The position numbers and the translations under genes are program-made. A stretch of 64,000 nt of DNA from Ophioderma brevispina. Lineage: Eukaryota; Echinodermata; Ophiuroidea; Amphilepidida; Ophiodermatidae. This document shows, piece by piece, positions 32,216 to 44,062 of this stretch (positions within the stretch are counted from its first letter, which is position 1; each line of letters begins with the position of its first letter). The notes beneath the pieces are model-generated. The model did not search any database. It had not been told where the DNA came from and worked only from the letters and a program-made list of their open reading frames with translations. The stretch is from assembly GCA_023653785.1 (NCBI GenBank), contig JAMKCH010010165.1, forward strand, positions 1 through 64,000, read 5' to 3'.

Positions 32216-33374
32216 GGCAGCATTTCACAAAATCATTGCCAATTTAAAAACCTATATACCTTTTATTAGTAGTGACATCCAAAATTGAAACTTGGATATA
32301 ATGGTCATTACCCCCAATTTTGGTCAAATATATTCACCATTAATGCACGGTTTACTATCTGCAGTCTGTGCCGCTGTTAAAAAGTTAACATTGCAAAAAG
32401 AACAATCAGGCTTGTAACTAGCTAGGGGAGGGTCGTGGGGGCTGACGCTCCCAATAAAAAAGCCCCCTAACCCCTAAAAGGGAGGCTAAAAAAGGCCAAA
32501 ACAGATTTTGTCTCCCTAATTTAGTGTTCCTTCTAAGCTTCTACTGACATTCGCAATTAAAAACTTTGACCGGATTCAAATGATCCACCCGATTGGTCAA
32601 AATTTTAACAAAACCCAATCGGCCCAATTTCAGTTTTTTTTCCTGAAACTTAGATGCAACAATTGTATCCAGTAGGAGAAACAGTTTGGTCTTTCAGAAT
32701 GAAAAACTATCCTAAATTTTTGTTAAATCTGATCTTTTTGGTTTATTTCTCCATGAATTATCACAACTGTTTTACTATTATGGTTACGTATATAGATAAG
32801 TCTGTTATCTCCAAGCAACTAGTTGCCTCCTACACTGCCTGTTGTGGAAATCACATCTTACGTTCTGTAATGGTGCAGCAACATTGACCATGGAAGGGGG
32901 AGCTGCCGGACCTTTTTATGGCACTTATACCAGGCAAATCGTGCGAGTTGAAAATATCTCCCTGGAAACATTCTACGAACATCGGATCTATGGTTAATTA
33001 CCCTCCTATCTCCCAATTGTGGCACATAAGATAGCACAGTTCGGTGGGCATTATTTTCCTTTCAAGTCATGACCAGATTATATCAGACCTTTATTCTGTG
33101 GAGTCTTCCAATGTCCAAGTAGAGGTAGCCTACCTAACCTACCTGATGCTAATCAGCAGAGATCCAGCTTCAACTTTACACGTGGGATCAGCAATGCATG
33201 ATAAGACGTTTTTGCAAAGGAGTACGCAACGATGTTCGACAAAAGTCGAAAGATTTGACGATATTGTCCCCCTTTGCCAACATGGCAATCATTTCGCAAA
33301 TGCAAATCCAGGATGGTTGCAGCGACGAAAAAGTTGCAAACATATGCAGTTGCTTCTCAAAACATTAGTATAAA

Positions 33375-34712
33375 TTGCCCCATTTATAGCGTTTAATTCA
33401 CACTCTTTGGGGTTTCATTTTGACCCTCTTTTTGGCCCTTTCTAGGGTTAATTTTGGAGTCAAATTTATTAAAGATCTCTCGCTAAAGAAAATCAGAATA
33501 TAATATGTGTGTCTGTTAGAAAGGCACGATTTGTCCGCATTTACACTGGATCGTAGACTTAACCATTAAACTTAGATATTATGAGTGAAAAATTGTATAA
33601 TTTTATTTCTTTTTACACAGCAATTCTAGGGGCTTTCAAAGTCACGTTTTTAGCCTTCATAGCAAACTGGTTGAAATGATCCGGCACGATGTTAACAGAT
33701 GGGTATTGAGTCAAGGCGAGTCAATGAAGATGAAACTATAGACCGGTTAACATCCTACTCCTTCGTTTGTTGCCTGCGATCCATTCCTGCGAATCGTTAT
33801 GCCCTAGTATTAAACTCTAACTAGATTACAGTTCCTATGTGTAACAGTCAGGCGACCTATTTCAAGATACCAGGCCCGTCACATGTTTACAAACATTACT
33901 GTTAACTGGTCTATTAAATTGGACCTATTATTGCTCTTTGTGTGTCAAAATTTAGTTTATCTACTACCAATATATTCATAGAAAATAGGTTTCATTTTAG
34001 AAGTCTTAAAATGCCTATAGTGAAGGATTAGCCTTGCGATTTTGTAACGCTTAACTGGCTCAGATTTTGGTAATTTTGACCTTTTTTGCCATTTTTCTGG
34101 GTCAATTTTGAACCCCCCCCCCACCAAGATTCCAACATTTAAATTCTACTTGAATCTACTGCTATAGAGTGAAGACAATGAATACTACTGCTTTTTACTA
34201 TGAGTGGGAATAATAAATCACCAACTATGATATTTACCTCCTTGTGTTCGACTTTAAGAGCTTTTTACCCTTTCTTGGGGTCAAATTTTACCCTAGATTC
34301 AACATTCCAATTTTTTCTTGAATCTTCTTCTATAGAGGGGGGAAAATGAAATACTATTTTAGTTGGAATAAATACATGCCCATCTATGATGTTTGAACCC
34401 CATTTGGGTCAATGTTAACCCCTTTTTTGGCCCTTTCTGAGGTCAGTTGACCCCCGGTTCAGAATTCAAATTCGTCGGGGAAATCCACGGCTATAGCGCA
34501 GGGAAAATTAAATACTGTTTACTTTTAATATGAAGTGGGAATAAATACATCCCCATTCTACGATTTTGACCTTAGTGGGTCAATTTTTGACCTTTTTTGG
34601 CCCATAAAAATTGCACCACTTCTGATTTCTACATTCACCCAGGCGATGATCCCCCATTGTGCCTAACAATGTTGTAGCATGAAAATTTTCTACTCTTCCA
34701 CCTACCCCTTGG
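33375..34712 (-). repeat. Right arm of the foldback-like element
   Basis: Inverse of the left arm. Units are visible near 33400-33480 (diverged), 34070-34160, 34240-34340, 34390-34510 and 34550-34640, with TTTGGCCC and AATACTACTGCTTTTTA-like boxes at about 165-bp spacing. Confidence 0.65.
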
Positions 34713-34730
34713 GGCCCAAAACTGGTCCGG

Positions 34731-35037
34731 CTGCGTACTATAAGAGAATCTTAAGTGAATGATATTTATGATCATTCTTCTTAGTCCCTCTAACACTTCT
34801 AATAAGACTTTGTAAGTAAAATTAATAAATAGAAACCTAGTTATAAATTCTCATTCATACGAGAAATTCTGGTCCATTTCTCCGTAAATTGGCTTAAAGC
34901 CGGACTCAGAGATTTCGAAATATTCTTTTTTTGGTAATAATTAAAATAGTCAACTAGAACTAAATAGTAACCTAAATACCCAATTCCGAAATGAGATGAA
35001 TCGGAGTTTTCGTTTTGATGCAGTACACATTTAGGAG
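34731..35037. other. No gene recognised
   Basis: AT-rich DNA between two repeat blocks. Confidence 0.5.
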
Positions 35038-35785
35038 GTCGGGTTATCCGAACGCAGGGTAATCCCGAACGCAGTGATTTCGCTATATTGCGACAGGAGG
35101 AGACCGTGGTTTACCACCTTGGAGTTAGCTGCCCTTTGGCTTAATTCAAAGTAAACTGACCAATATGGAATCTCGCACATTCTCGCGATAATTACAAAAA
35201 ACACTTTTTAGTGAAAATGAATATTCGGAACATATCTTTCTGAGGTCCTGTATCACATCTACCAGAGAGGCGAAAGGGGTTTAAAATAGTCTTTAATAGG
35301 ACAAGGGTCCTTCACAAATAAAAACACTTACCACAGGGGCACATCCATGACGACTTTATGAAAGTAAACGGAGATTACCAAACTTTACCTGTTGTGGGGT
35401 ATCCCGCACGAGACCCGTTTCCATGGCAACCAATAGAGGTGTGTCCATCTCATCCATAATTTGAACTCGCGAGCTTGTTCAGTATATACTATAATCATAC
35501 TGTTATAGTGGTAGAAAAAAATTGCTATTTTTTTGTCCCCAAAAGTGGCTGCATTGAAAATCCACGTTCGGCATTAGCCCGTGAGTGTCGGGGTAATCCC
35601 GTAAGCGACGCCATTTTTTTTTTTTTGTGTTTTGATCATAACTTCTTTTCTAACAGTTTGAGTTAGAACAACATTGTGTCCTAGTCGAGTTTTGCTATTC
35701 TTTTTATTGATATGGTTATCCTTACCAAACCTTGTTTTACCATGTACTATTGGCTTCAAACGAATGGTGTTCGGCATTACCCGAA
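35038..35785. repeat. Repeat with scattered GGTAATCCCGAAC motifs
   Basis: TCGGGTTATCCGAACGCAGG and GGGTAATCCCGAACGCAG at the left; GTTCGGCATTAGCCCG and CGGGGTAATCCCG near 35567-35602; GTTCGGCATTACCCGAAC at the right. These are related motifs in both orientations and could be the ends of a degenerate DNA transposon, but I cannot fix boundaries. Confidence 0.4.
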
Positions 35786-35831
35786 CTTCCCCTATGTGTA
35801 TAGTATTACTTCCCATAGATACTTTTATAAC

Positions 35832-35851
35832 AAATTCCGGATCCGGAATTT
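35832..35851. repeat. Perfect 20-bp palindrome
   Basis: AAATTCCGGATCCGGAATTT, with no spacer. Function unknown. Confidence 0.7.
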
Positions 35852-36002
35852 TATAACAAAGTTTGTGATTTTTCTTTTCTATTGAAGGAATCTATTTAGC
35901 TTAGCATTTCACACATGATAGTAATATGGACCAAGAGGAGGTCATGCAAAAACACGATTTTTTTGGAAATTGCGGGCGCCCTCCTCCGACAATCTCTGGG
36001 TC

Positions 36003-36114
36003 GGCCTTTAAGCGATTTAATAACTTCATCTTCAGTGGCACTGTCGTAAAAGTTTAAATTATCTTAAGCGGAACTTAGAGAGTTATTTTCTTGAGTTATT
36101 AAATCGTTTAAGCC
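36003..36114. repeat. 112-bp inverted-repeat element
   Basis: GGCCTTTAAGCGATTTAATA at the left and TATTAAATCGTTTAAGCC at the right form about 20-bp arms around 70 bp. A small MITE is the simplest reading. Confidence 0.6.
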
Positions 36115-36245
36115 AAATTAAGACAAATTTGAAAGAATTTTTCGTTTGAGATTTAATGAGTTTCAATCCCAGTAATTTTTTAATATAGTTTTTCCCGTTT
36201 AAGTGACAGAGGATAGTTTTTGGAGGATAGATTTCCTCTCAATTT

Positions 36246-36400
36246 TCACCTGGATCGGTCTAGACCACCGTAACCGAGAACATTTCGACAGTTATTGAAC
36301 AACAAGTACAAAAGAACACCGCAAACCTTGTTTTGATGTTGCCTGCTATCGCAATCGCCCCCATAGAAACCATGCTTCGACTTTCTGTCCCATGCACGAA
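36246..36400 (+). repeat. Third, diverged copy of the 8.7-kb repeat
   Basis: CTGGATCGGTCTAGACC, ACCGAGAACATTTCGAC, CAAGTACAAAAGAACACCGC and CTTGTTTTGATGTTGCCTG follow the same order as 8670-8775. The TGACCT part is absent. Confidence 0.75.
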
Positions 36401-37075
36401 CAAAATACTAAATCATCATCTATTATTACACAGCCGTCTTTCGGCTATTCACTTCAGGTGTGAATCTAAAACCATTGGTAAGCATTCCAAATATGCAAAA
36501 AAACCGGGTTCGCGAACAAAATTTGGGGGCGCTTCTTTCTGGAATCTCTCCTCATGTCTCTTTAATTTACACTATTCTGCATTATATTTTCATATCTGGT
36601 TAAGTTATATTCGTCTTAGAAAAATTTGATGTGTAGGCATCTCGTGAAAATAAATTTCGTCAAAAACATTATATTTCAGAGTCTGACCACTCGCATGTCA
36701 TTAAGTTTTCGTCGTTGGAACATAAAATTCGTCTCTCACCTGTTGGGTCGACGGCACTTGCACACATATAATTCGTCTTTGTTCATTATTGATCATACTC
36801 TTATCCAATGCAATTCGTTCTACAGTATTACACAAATACAGTGATAGACCTAACTTCCGTGTTGCATAGCGCCAGAGACTAACAAATTGAGGTAATTTGG
36901 ATGAAGTCCCTAACATCATTTTATCACACATGGCCATAAGCAATAGTTACAATAGTTATAAACAGAAGTATTGGAAAAAACTTGCTCTCACAGTTTCTAA
37001 GATTTGTGCATTATTTAAACCTCGGACGCCCACAATAAGTGAAAACTTTGTCCAAAGTCACTTTCAGCTACATTC
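36401..37075. other. No gene recognised
   Basis: Frames at 36333-36629, 36626-36844 and 36897-37097 are AT-rich and without motifs. Confidence 0.5.
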
Positions 37076-37431
37076 ACTGTTAAATTCCGTAAATTAAGAA
37101 ACAAGATTTTTCCGTAAATTTACGGAAATCTGTTTACAAAAACATAAATAAAAAACAAAAACATAAAAATGTTATTATACGGAAATATTCAAAATTTTTC
37201 TGGCAGCAATATTTCCGGACTTGTTTTTTTTGGTTCCGTACTGTTTAAAGTACGGAAAATTCTTTTAAAATCCATTCTTTTTCCATAATAATGAGACAAA
37301 TTTCTGTAAACTTACTGTCAAATTTCCGTTAATTGACAAATTTTCTGTAATTTACCCCTAAAAATGGACTGGAAATACTGCTGCCGAGAATTTTTCCTGT
37401 TAAATTTTACGGAAACTTTTTTAACAGTGTT
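37076..37431. mobile_element. MITE with CACTGTTAAA ends and TTTCCGTAAATT repeats
   Basis: CACTGTTAAATTCCGTAAA at the left is mirrored at the right (inverse CACTGTTAAAAAAGTTTCCG). The interior contains many TTTCCGTAAATT/ACGGAAA segments, some palindromic (TCCGTAAATTTACGGA, about 37111). About 356 bp, no ORF. The CA...TG terminus could be hAT-like; a target duplication was not resolved. Confidence 0.75.
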
Positions 37432-38384
37432 TATAATGTCAATTTCATGTTCAAGAAATGTAAACAGGAAACATAAGTAGAAAGTTCATAAACAAAGAGA
37501 ACATAAAGATGTAAATGATGAAAACAAATATAAATAGTCTATATCATACACATGCATGATTTGAGACGAAATCAAATAAACAAATATGAATCATTTGTAA
37601 CGACGAAATAATTTAGACATTATGTTGCTAACCAATATTAGACGAACTTTAAGTATATGTGAGACGAAATAAAATGAGCAGATATGAATAGCAATTGATC
37701 TAAAATATGAATATAAATTGTGACCACCACTAAATAAGTTTACAAACAGACATTTACCACCAGTTTTAAAAAGACGCAATTAACTTAACTACCAAAATAG
37801 TTTTAAATCAAACGAAACCTATACTTAGGTTCTATTTTATAATTTTATTACTTGTACGATTCTTATAATTCTTTCTTAAGAAGTAAATTTTAACTTAAGA
37901 TTAATCTTGAACTTTGGTGAAACAGAGCCCAGAAAAATAACTCCTTTAAGTTTTCCTATCGTAAACTTTAACTTTTTAAACTTTAGAAACAGGGCCGGAA
38001 CGGTTGTCTTGTCATCGTGTCTGGAATACACTCAGTTCCAATTTTTCGACCAAATCCGAATTTTTTGGTTGAATCCAAGATATTGTTTTCGATCATCAGA
38101 TTTTCAAGAATCCTTGGATTTTCAATTTATAATCCAAGTTTTTCGACAAGCAATTCGGGAAGGGGGCACCCGCCTCCCCCCACGCCACAGCACAGGAGGG
38201 GTACACCCCACCCGCACCCCCCACCCGTCACTGCGGTGCCATTGTTACTGTGTTTATTGGCAGCCATTCCCACGCCCCTCTCGTTCCAAAAATCCAGATC
38301 CCGCCACTGTTGCAGGGGGCAGAGACCGAGAGAACATTTTAACACCCCGGTGAGTCTGTCTGGCGGCCCTGGGGCCTTGTCATT
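37432..38384. other. No gene recognised; local degenerate repeats
   Basis: Loosely repeated GAGACGAAAT and AAATATGAAT motifs at 37560-37720. A C-rich stretch at 38160-38235 produces Pro-rich frames. Not genes. Confidence 0.45.
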
Positions 38385-38706
38385 GATTTGCTAAATCAGT
38401 AAAATGAAAACAATCAACAAATTCAGATTTCTGCATGTTTGTAACAAGTAATAGGGTCTTAACAACCAAGGCAGCCTACAAGTCAAAATCGGCTCGGATA
38501 TTTTAGTCATACGCATAATTTCCGACAACACTAATTGAAGAATGGAGATTCCATCTTTGAACACGCTGTTTTCTTCCTTTTCTGTCATATCTTCCCAATC
38601 TTTAGTCAGAAAAGATAACTACAGACTATCCTTCCCTTTTAAACTATTCCTTCAAATTTAAAAATATTTTGACTCGTTTCGGGTGGATCACGGATAGTGT
38701 CTGTTA
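38385..38706 (-). mobile_element. MITE family A, copy 3 (reverse)
   Basis: Inverse of the family-A order: AGCCTACAAGTCAAAATCGG, GAATGGAGATTCCATC, GCTGTTTTCTTCC and GGATAGTGTCTG. Ends are diverged and TTAA flanks are not evident. Confidence 0.7.
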
Positions 38707-39104
38707 GACCTTCAGGGTCTGTGGTACTAATGACGGGTCAAAGACGACAATCTCTCTGAGTCAACCAATCGGCGTGCGAGTGGTGTTTAGAATTTTGTCC
38801 ATATCCGTCCGTGGACAATACAATTGGTTTTCGTATAAGGGCGTATGGGCGTCATTTGGGGTAAAAAAGGTTCAAGCGCAGTATAAAGGACGATGGCCAA
38901 GGGTCCCCAGGGAGGGCAGTATCTGATTTTTTTAGGATTTTAGTGTTGATTTTTGTATATACTTTGGATGCATCGTGTTGGTGAGTGTGACTGTTGTACA
39001 TAAGTTGTGATTTTATGTCATCTGAACCCGTTGTCCTAAGTATAAGACAGAGGCCGGACTGTGGGACCAGTCTAGTGTCATCGGTATCAGAAAATTAGAA
39101 TGCT
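38707..39104. other. No gene recognised
   Basis: Unassigned DNA. No coding or repeat signal that I can support. Confidence 0.45.
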
Positions 39105-39375
39105 GCGGATGGGGAGTGGGGATGTGGGGAGGGTAATTGATTTAGAGAAAAGGAGGTATTGATGGAGGAGGAATTGGATGGATATGGGGAGGGTGGGGGG
39201 GTGGCGTTGGTCTCGGGGTTAAGTGGGGGGCGGGGTGGGGGGGGGTTGTTTGTGGACTAGATTTAGGGGGTCTGGGGCGAAGGGGGGCGATATGGTAGAG
39301 ATTCAGAGTGGAGCACGGGGGTAATGTTGTTTAGGAAGGGAGGTAAAGTAGAGGGTTGGGGGGTGGTCGGTTTGT
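39105..39375 (+). repeat. G-rich tract with many GGG/GGGG runs
   Basis: Dense runs such as GGGGAGGGTGGGGGGGTGG and GGGGGGCGGGGTGGGGGG. Four or more close G-runs meet the loose pattern for G-quadruplex formation. Confidence 0.65.
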
Positions 39376-40344
39376 GTTAGTAGGTTTTCTGCTTTCTTTG
39401 AGTCTTTTACCTGATTTTTTAAAGGCGCCCCCATTTTCAAAAAATTGTGAGATATTTACACGGTTGCGTCGGTAACAAATGCCTCTGTCTGTAAACTATA
39501 CCTGTGATTTAAGCTCAAGAATGTCTATTGTGTCGCAACCGAAGGAATTTTGTAATTAGAAGAATTACTCTCTGAGATAGTTGTTTTATTGTTCAAGTCT
39601 AGTTAAAGGTCATTTTCTTAGGGGTAGTGGCACATTTCATCATGACGGACATAAACTTAGATGTCCAGCTCTTGCCGTTAAAGAACACTGGCACATTTGA
39701 AAAATAGTGGCCCCTCAGATTTTCAAAATCGATTTTTTGCATGTTTGTAAGGCTTTTATATACTAGTACAAAAGCCCTCACCCTCAATGATTAATAACCA
39801 ATCACTTCCGTATGGGTAAAACAGAACGATTTTTATAATTTAACGTCGTTGGCGACGTTAAATTCAAGCAAACTACGAAAATGGCGTTTAAAACACAGAA
39901 CATGCACGCCGTATGCATATTCCATATTCCCACGCTACGCACCACAACTGTTTTGACGGTCCTATAACCTTTGTGGTTTTTTAATATCAGTGAGTACGAG
40001 TCAAAAAATAGTCATGTAATATACAACATTTGTTGATTAAAGTTATGGAAAAACTTAAAGTTTGGCCTACAAATTAACCTGGATGTCTTTATCCTCATAT
40101 CACTGTCCCTATCTGTTTTGGGTGTAATGTTTATTTTCTAATGTGTAAAATAATTCTCTGTTCTTCCATGGCCTAGACTCATCATTGAGACACTTGAGAA
40201 ATTTCATATTTTGTGAAATGTGGCCAACAATCTGGGATCCCAATCTAATTACAAATCGCTTATTTTTTGATAAATACCATTTTTGAGCATTCTCGTTCGC
40301 AGGTGTGTTTCCTAGAAATTACCAACGTAACTGTGCAGAATATC
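39376..40344. other. No gene; one perfect 12-bp-arm hairpin
   Basis: AATTTAACGTCG and CGACGTTAAATT (39837-39864, loop TTGG) is the only structured feature. The frame at 39599-39787 has no motif. Confidence 0.5.
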
Positions 40345-40559
40345 CAGGGGTGTAGGACATGCCAACCCTAACTAGCAAAACAATTCAAAACGGCATCAAC
40401 TTCCGGGTACTAGTCTCGTTCAAAGACTTAACTGTACCGTAGAGGGCGCTCTTACGCATATCGAACGGTTTTACACCAGACTTGACTAAAGACGTAGGCC
40501 TGTTCACGATATTTAAATCTAATGACCGTTTTGGAAATTACACTATTTTTGGCAGCGGG

Positions 40560-42240
40560 GTTATCTGGTTTCATCACAATCTGTTTTTTCATCAACCAAG
40601 CACAGTGTCATCCTCTTCCGCCTAGATCCAGTTAAATCTCCACAATACTGACATACATTGTTCGTTGATGGTGGACGATAACTTGCTCATATTTAAATCC
40701 ACAAGCCTGTGGTCCCGATTGGATTTCTCCCCGGGTCCTAAAAGATTATGCTCATGAGATGGGCCCCAGTATTATCTTCCTATTTCCAAAATCCTTGAAT
40801 ACTGGTATTCTCCTCCCTATAATACTGGAAAAAAGCCAATATGTTCCCCATACACAAAAAGGGTGAACGTACGAAGGCGAGTATTTTTGACCGTTATATA
40901 GTTGGGTCGGGGGCGTACCGGTTCAGTTTCCTAGAACTATTGAACATAGCATACATTCACACTCGGAACTAGCTGGATAGTAACAAATTCTCTTACCCAC
41001 AACCAACGATTCAGATGGCCACTCCGGCGAGACTCAACTCATCAGACATTCCAAACAACCATTGGGGGGATTTGCCTTTTCACTTAATAACAGATCCACT
41101 TATGTTCGTAAGAGGACTTTTCGAAAAGCCCTTCGATACGGTGGCCACACAATCGTCTGCTTCTTTAATGGCTGGCGCCAAATATGGTGTTAAAGGCAAG
41201 ATCAATAACTGTTATCTCTTTTTTTGAAGCCATCGTCTGCAGAAGTCGTGTTGGTGGAGACGTTTCTGAGTGGGGGGCCGATGTGGAGTCCGAGTCCCGC
41301 ACGAGGACGGTCCTGGGCCCCCTATTATTTCTTATCTACATTCAATGACCTGCAGATGGTATACACTCAACAGTACGGCTCTTTGCAGACGTTGCGTCAT
41401 ATACAGGAATCTCACCAACATTAACGATATACATCTACTCCAGCATGATCTTGAATCACTCTCAAAATGGGTGGCTCGATGGCAATGATCTTCAATTCTG
41501 ACAAATTCTACGTTTTACGTATTATCTGGATCTAGATCACATATTATAAAATCTAAACTAGGAAATGTAACATTCAAGAGACCAACTCGCAACTACTTGG
41601 AGTCCGAGATCCAACAGTATCTAAATGGAACTCACCCATACACAAATTGTCGCTTCTTCGCAAACAAAACTCTGGGTTTGTAAGGAGAAATCTTGTCACT
41701 TGTACAAAGGAAACTAAAATATCAGCCTATGTCTCACTGTCAGACGGTTCTGGAATACTGTTCCGCTATATGGGACCCTCACACAAATGATCTGATACAA
41801 AACGTGGGCAAATACAGGAAGGCAGCTCGTGCTTTCCACAACAACGATGATTTGAATACCAGTGTTACAGACTCATACGGGAGCTCGGATGGGACATGCT
41901 TTCAAACAAGGAAAAACTTCTAGACTATGCATTTTGCAAAAAGCTGGGGGGCACCTGGCACTACCAGTCAGAAACTACTTGCTTTCCGGCCAGAGCAAAC
42001 ATCACGGCCGATCACACGAAATCCCTATATTGAATACCAACAAATCACGCATTGATGCCTTTCAATACTCATTCATAGCCACGTACGTTCGTGGAAGGAC
42101 AACTTGGCCTCGCGACTGTCTAATACATTGATCCGAAGTCTATTTAAACGTCATTAACACTCCTAAGCAACAAGACCAAAACATCAAGGACTACACCAAG
42201 ATCAGTGCGCACTTCTACTTCTGCTTCGTTTAGTCCCAAC
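40560..42240 (+). pseudogene. CR1-like LINE RT and C-terminus inside the long-TIR element
   Basis: Across frames: GPDWISPRVLKDYAH-like coding (about 40710-40755), NVFPIHKKGERT-like coding (40840-40875), SWIVTNSLTHNQRF (40971-41012), RTVLGPLLFLIYI (41305-41343) and RLFADVASYTG (41376-41408), where the catalytic FADD has become FADV. Then NLTNINDIHLLQHDLESL (41413-41466), LLRKQNSGFVRRNLVT (about 41650-41700), LEYCSAIWDPHTNDLIQ (41747-41797) and IRELGWDM. Typical CR1/L2-type ORF2 from RT onward; no endonuclease. Broken by many frameshifts. Confidence 0.8.
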
Positions 42241-43884
42241 GTGACTTTGCGAGTCTTCTAAGAAAGAAAAAAGACCCCGAAACGGATTTTGAGCCAATAT
42301 TTCTTTAATTTTCATGACTATTCTAAATCTTTTGAACAACGGTTTTAAAGATGATTTTTTTTTAATGTACTGGACGGACTGCATAGTAATGCACGATAAC
42401 ATTGAAGTGGTGTAATTCATTTTCAAACATCACATATCAATTCCAAAGTGTTTCATTTTTAAAAACAAGCTGACTAATCATGATTACTTTACTATATTCA
42501 TACAACACCTATCTCTGACAGAAACACACTCTAAACAAGAAATTTAAAAAGAAATCTCGATCAAACGGTAGGAATTTCTGGTCAATTCTAATGAAATAAT
42601 TTTGATCAGAATTTTAAAATGTCAACTCTGATAAGTATTTTATAGTTAAGTCAAATCATTTTTATATCACAATTCTATTTAAAAGACAGGTTTTGGCGCA
42701 AGGATATGTTAATTGCCCAAGTTGTAGTTTTTTTACATGCCTTTTTCAAAATGTTGTTTAATGAGGCTGACTTGAGAAATGCATTAAGGGGCATTCAAAA
42801 AGGTATTCTACTATTTAAAGAATTGTCACAAGTCGCCAATTAACCCTTTGTTTTAGGATTAAGTTGTTTGTTTCTGACAGACGCCCTGTATAAAAGAAAT
42901 TATTTCTTATACAGGCGTCCACTGAATGCGTGAACTTTTAATTTATAGATTAATTCTGCATGATTTCAGTCTCCTCTGTTGAAAAAAGAAGTGAAATAAC
43001 TGGATTTAATAAAGCGCCATAATAGACCGGAATAGAGGACTACTGAAGCTACGAGAAACACCGTCTGCATCTCCAACCAGCGCAGTTGACGCCCCCTACG
43101 ATCCAATTGATAATTGCCATGGGGTAGGACACTACTGGCTCGATTTGGGCATTGGGGATTTCCAACGGTAAATTTGGGAACTGCTCGTTTCATTTACTAT
43201 GGCAGTCTCTGTCCATGACATTTAAAAAAATCCCTCTCTTTAAAACCTTGTTCAAACGATCTTAGTAATATCATGATAAATTAAGAAAAAATTATTGGCT
43301 TCAAAACCGTCGGGGTTAGTGGATTAACCCCGCTCCAAAATAGTGTAATTTTAAATAAACAGTCATTTAGATGACGTGTTTTAAATTGTATTTTAATGTA
43401 TTTAATGTATTCTTAAATGTATTTTTTATAAATGTGTGTCTGCAAGTCTGCCAGATCTTCCTTTCATTTCCCAACATGTCTGCTTTTTTGTGAGGGTGGG
43501 TGTTGGGTTATTAAGTTTGTTAGGGTGGGTTGGTGTGTGCATCCTGGTATGGTTTTTTGGTGGTTTGTGGTTATGGGATTAATTAGGACATGTGGGTTTT
43601 TTATCAATGAAAATATGGCGTCTGATTGTCTTGTTTTTAAATGAAAATTGAGTGCAATATTCAAAATAATTTTGATTTTATCAATTGTGTTGTGGTTTTG
43701 GCCTAGTGAGTCGGCAGGAACTCACATCCCTTTGGATGACAGCGGTTTCTTGCTCCTGAATTTCCTCCTGGCTAGCTCACTGAGCAATTTTAATTTAATA
43801 TTTCTTTTTTCTGATATGTTTTGTATATTGTTCAATTTTGATTTCTTAGCCGAATCTGGTCATTTTTTTTTTTTTTTAGATTCC
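42241..43884. other. AT-rich interior of the long-TIR element; one near-perfect palindrome
   Basis: GACGCCCTGTAT...ATACAGGCGTC at 42880-42919 is a near-perfect 40-bp palindrome. CGGGGTTA/TAACCCCG near 43309-43331 is a smaller one. Frames at 42966-43193, 43432-43644 and 43648-43923 are T-rich and show no transposase motifs. Confidence 0.45.
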
Positions 43885-44062
43885 TGTGTAGTTTTAAATA
43901 TTCTTGACCAGGCCTATCTTTAGTCCGTCTTGTGTAACCGTTCGATAAACGTAAGAGCGCCCTCCTCACCATTAAGTCTCTTTGAAACAGACTAGACCCG
44001 AAATTGATGCCGTTTTGAATTGCCGTTGCTGTTAGGGTTGGCATGTCCTACGCCCCTATAAT

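Larger units (their letters stand above)
30931..34730. mobile_element. Foldback-like element with subrepeat-built inverted arms
   Basis: The two ends are inverted copies: GGGTAGGTGG (about 30945) pairs with CCACCTACCCC (about 34700), and GAATCAGAAGTG with CACTTCTGATTTC, continuing inward for several hundred bases. Each arm is a series of units of about 165-185 bp carrying a CTATATAG-type box, a TTGAATGTTGGAATC-type box and a GACCCC...GGGGTCAAAATGACC box. The centre (about 32216-33374) has short frames only. The architecture fits foldback/Galileo-type elements, and TU foldback elements are known from sea urchin. No transposase recognised. Confidence 0.7.
40345..44062. mobile_element. 3.7-kb element with about 180-bp terminal inverted repeats
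   Basis: The left end AGGGGTGTAGGACATGCCAA is mirrored by the right end (inverse AGGGGCGTAGGACATGCCAA). The match continues through CAATTCAAAACGGCATCAA, GAGGGCGCTCTTACG, ATCGAACGGTT and AGGCCTA to about 40525 and 43885. Arms are about 80 percent alike by eye. The interior carries a CR1-like LINE (about 40560-42240) and AT-rich DNA. I see no transposase, so the element is either non-autonomous or long decayed. Confidence 0.75.

Noticed and set aside
30944..34712. Polinton/Maverick or viral integration
   Set aside because: No integrase, polymerase B, ATPase or capsid motifs in the centre, and the arms are made of subrepeats.
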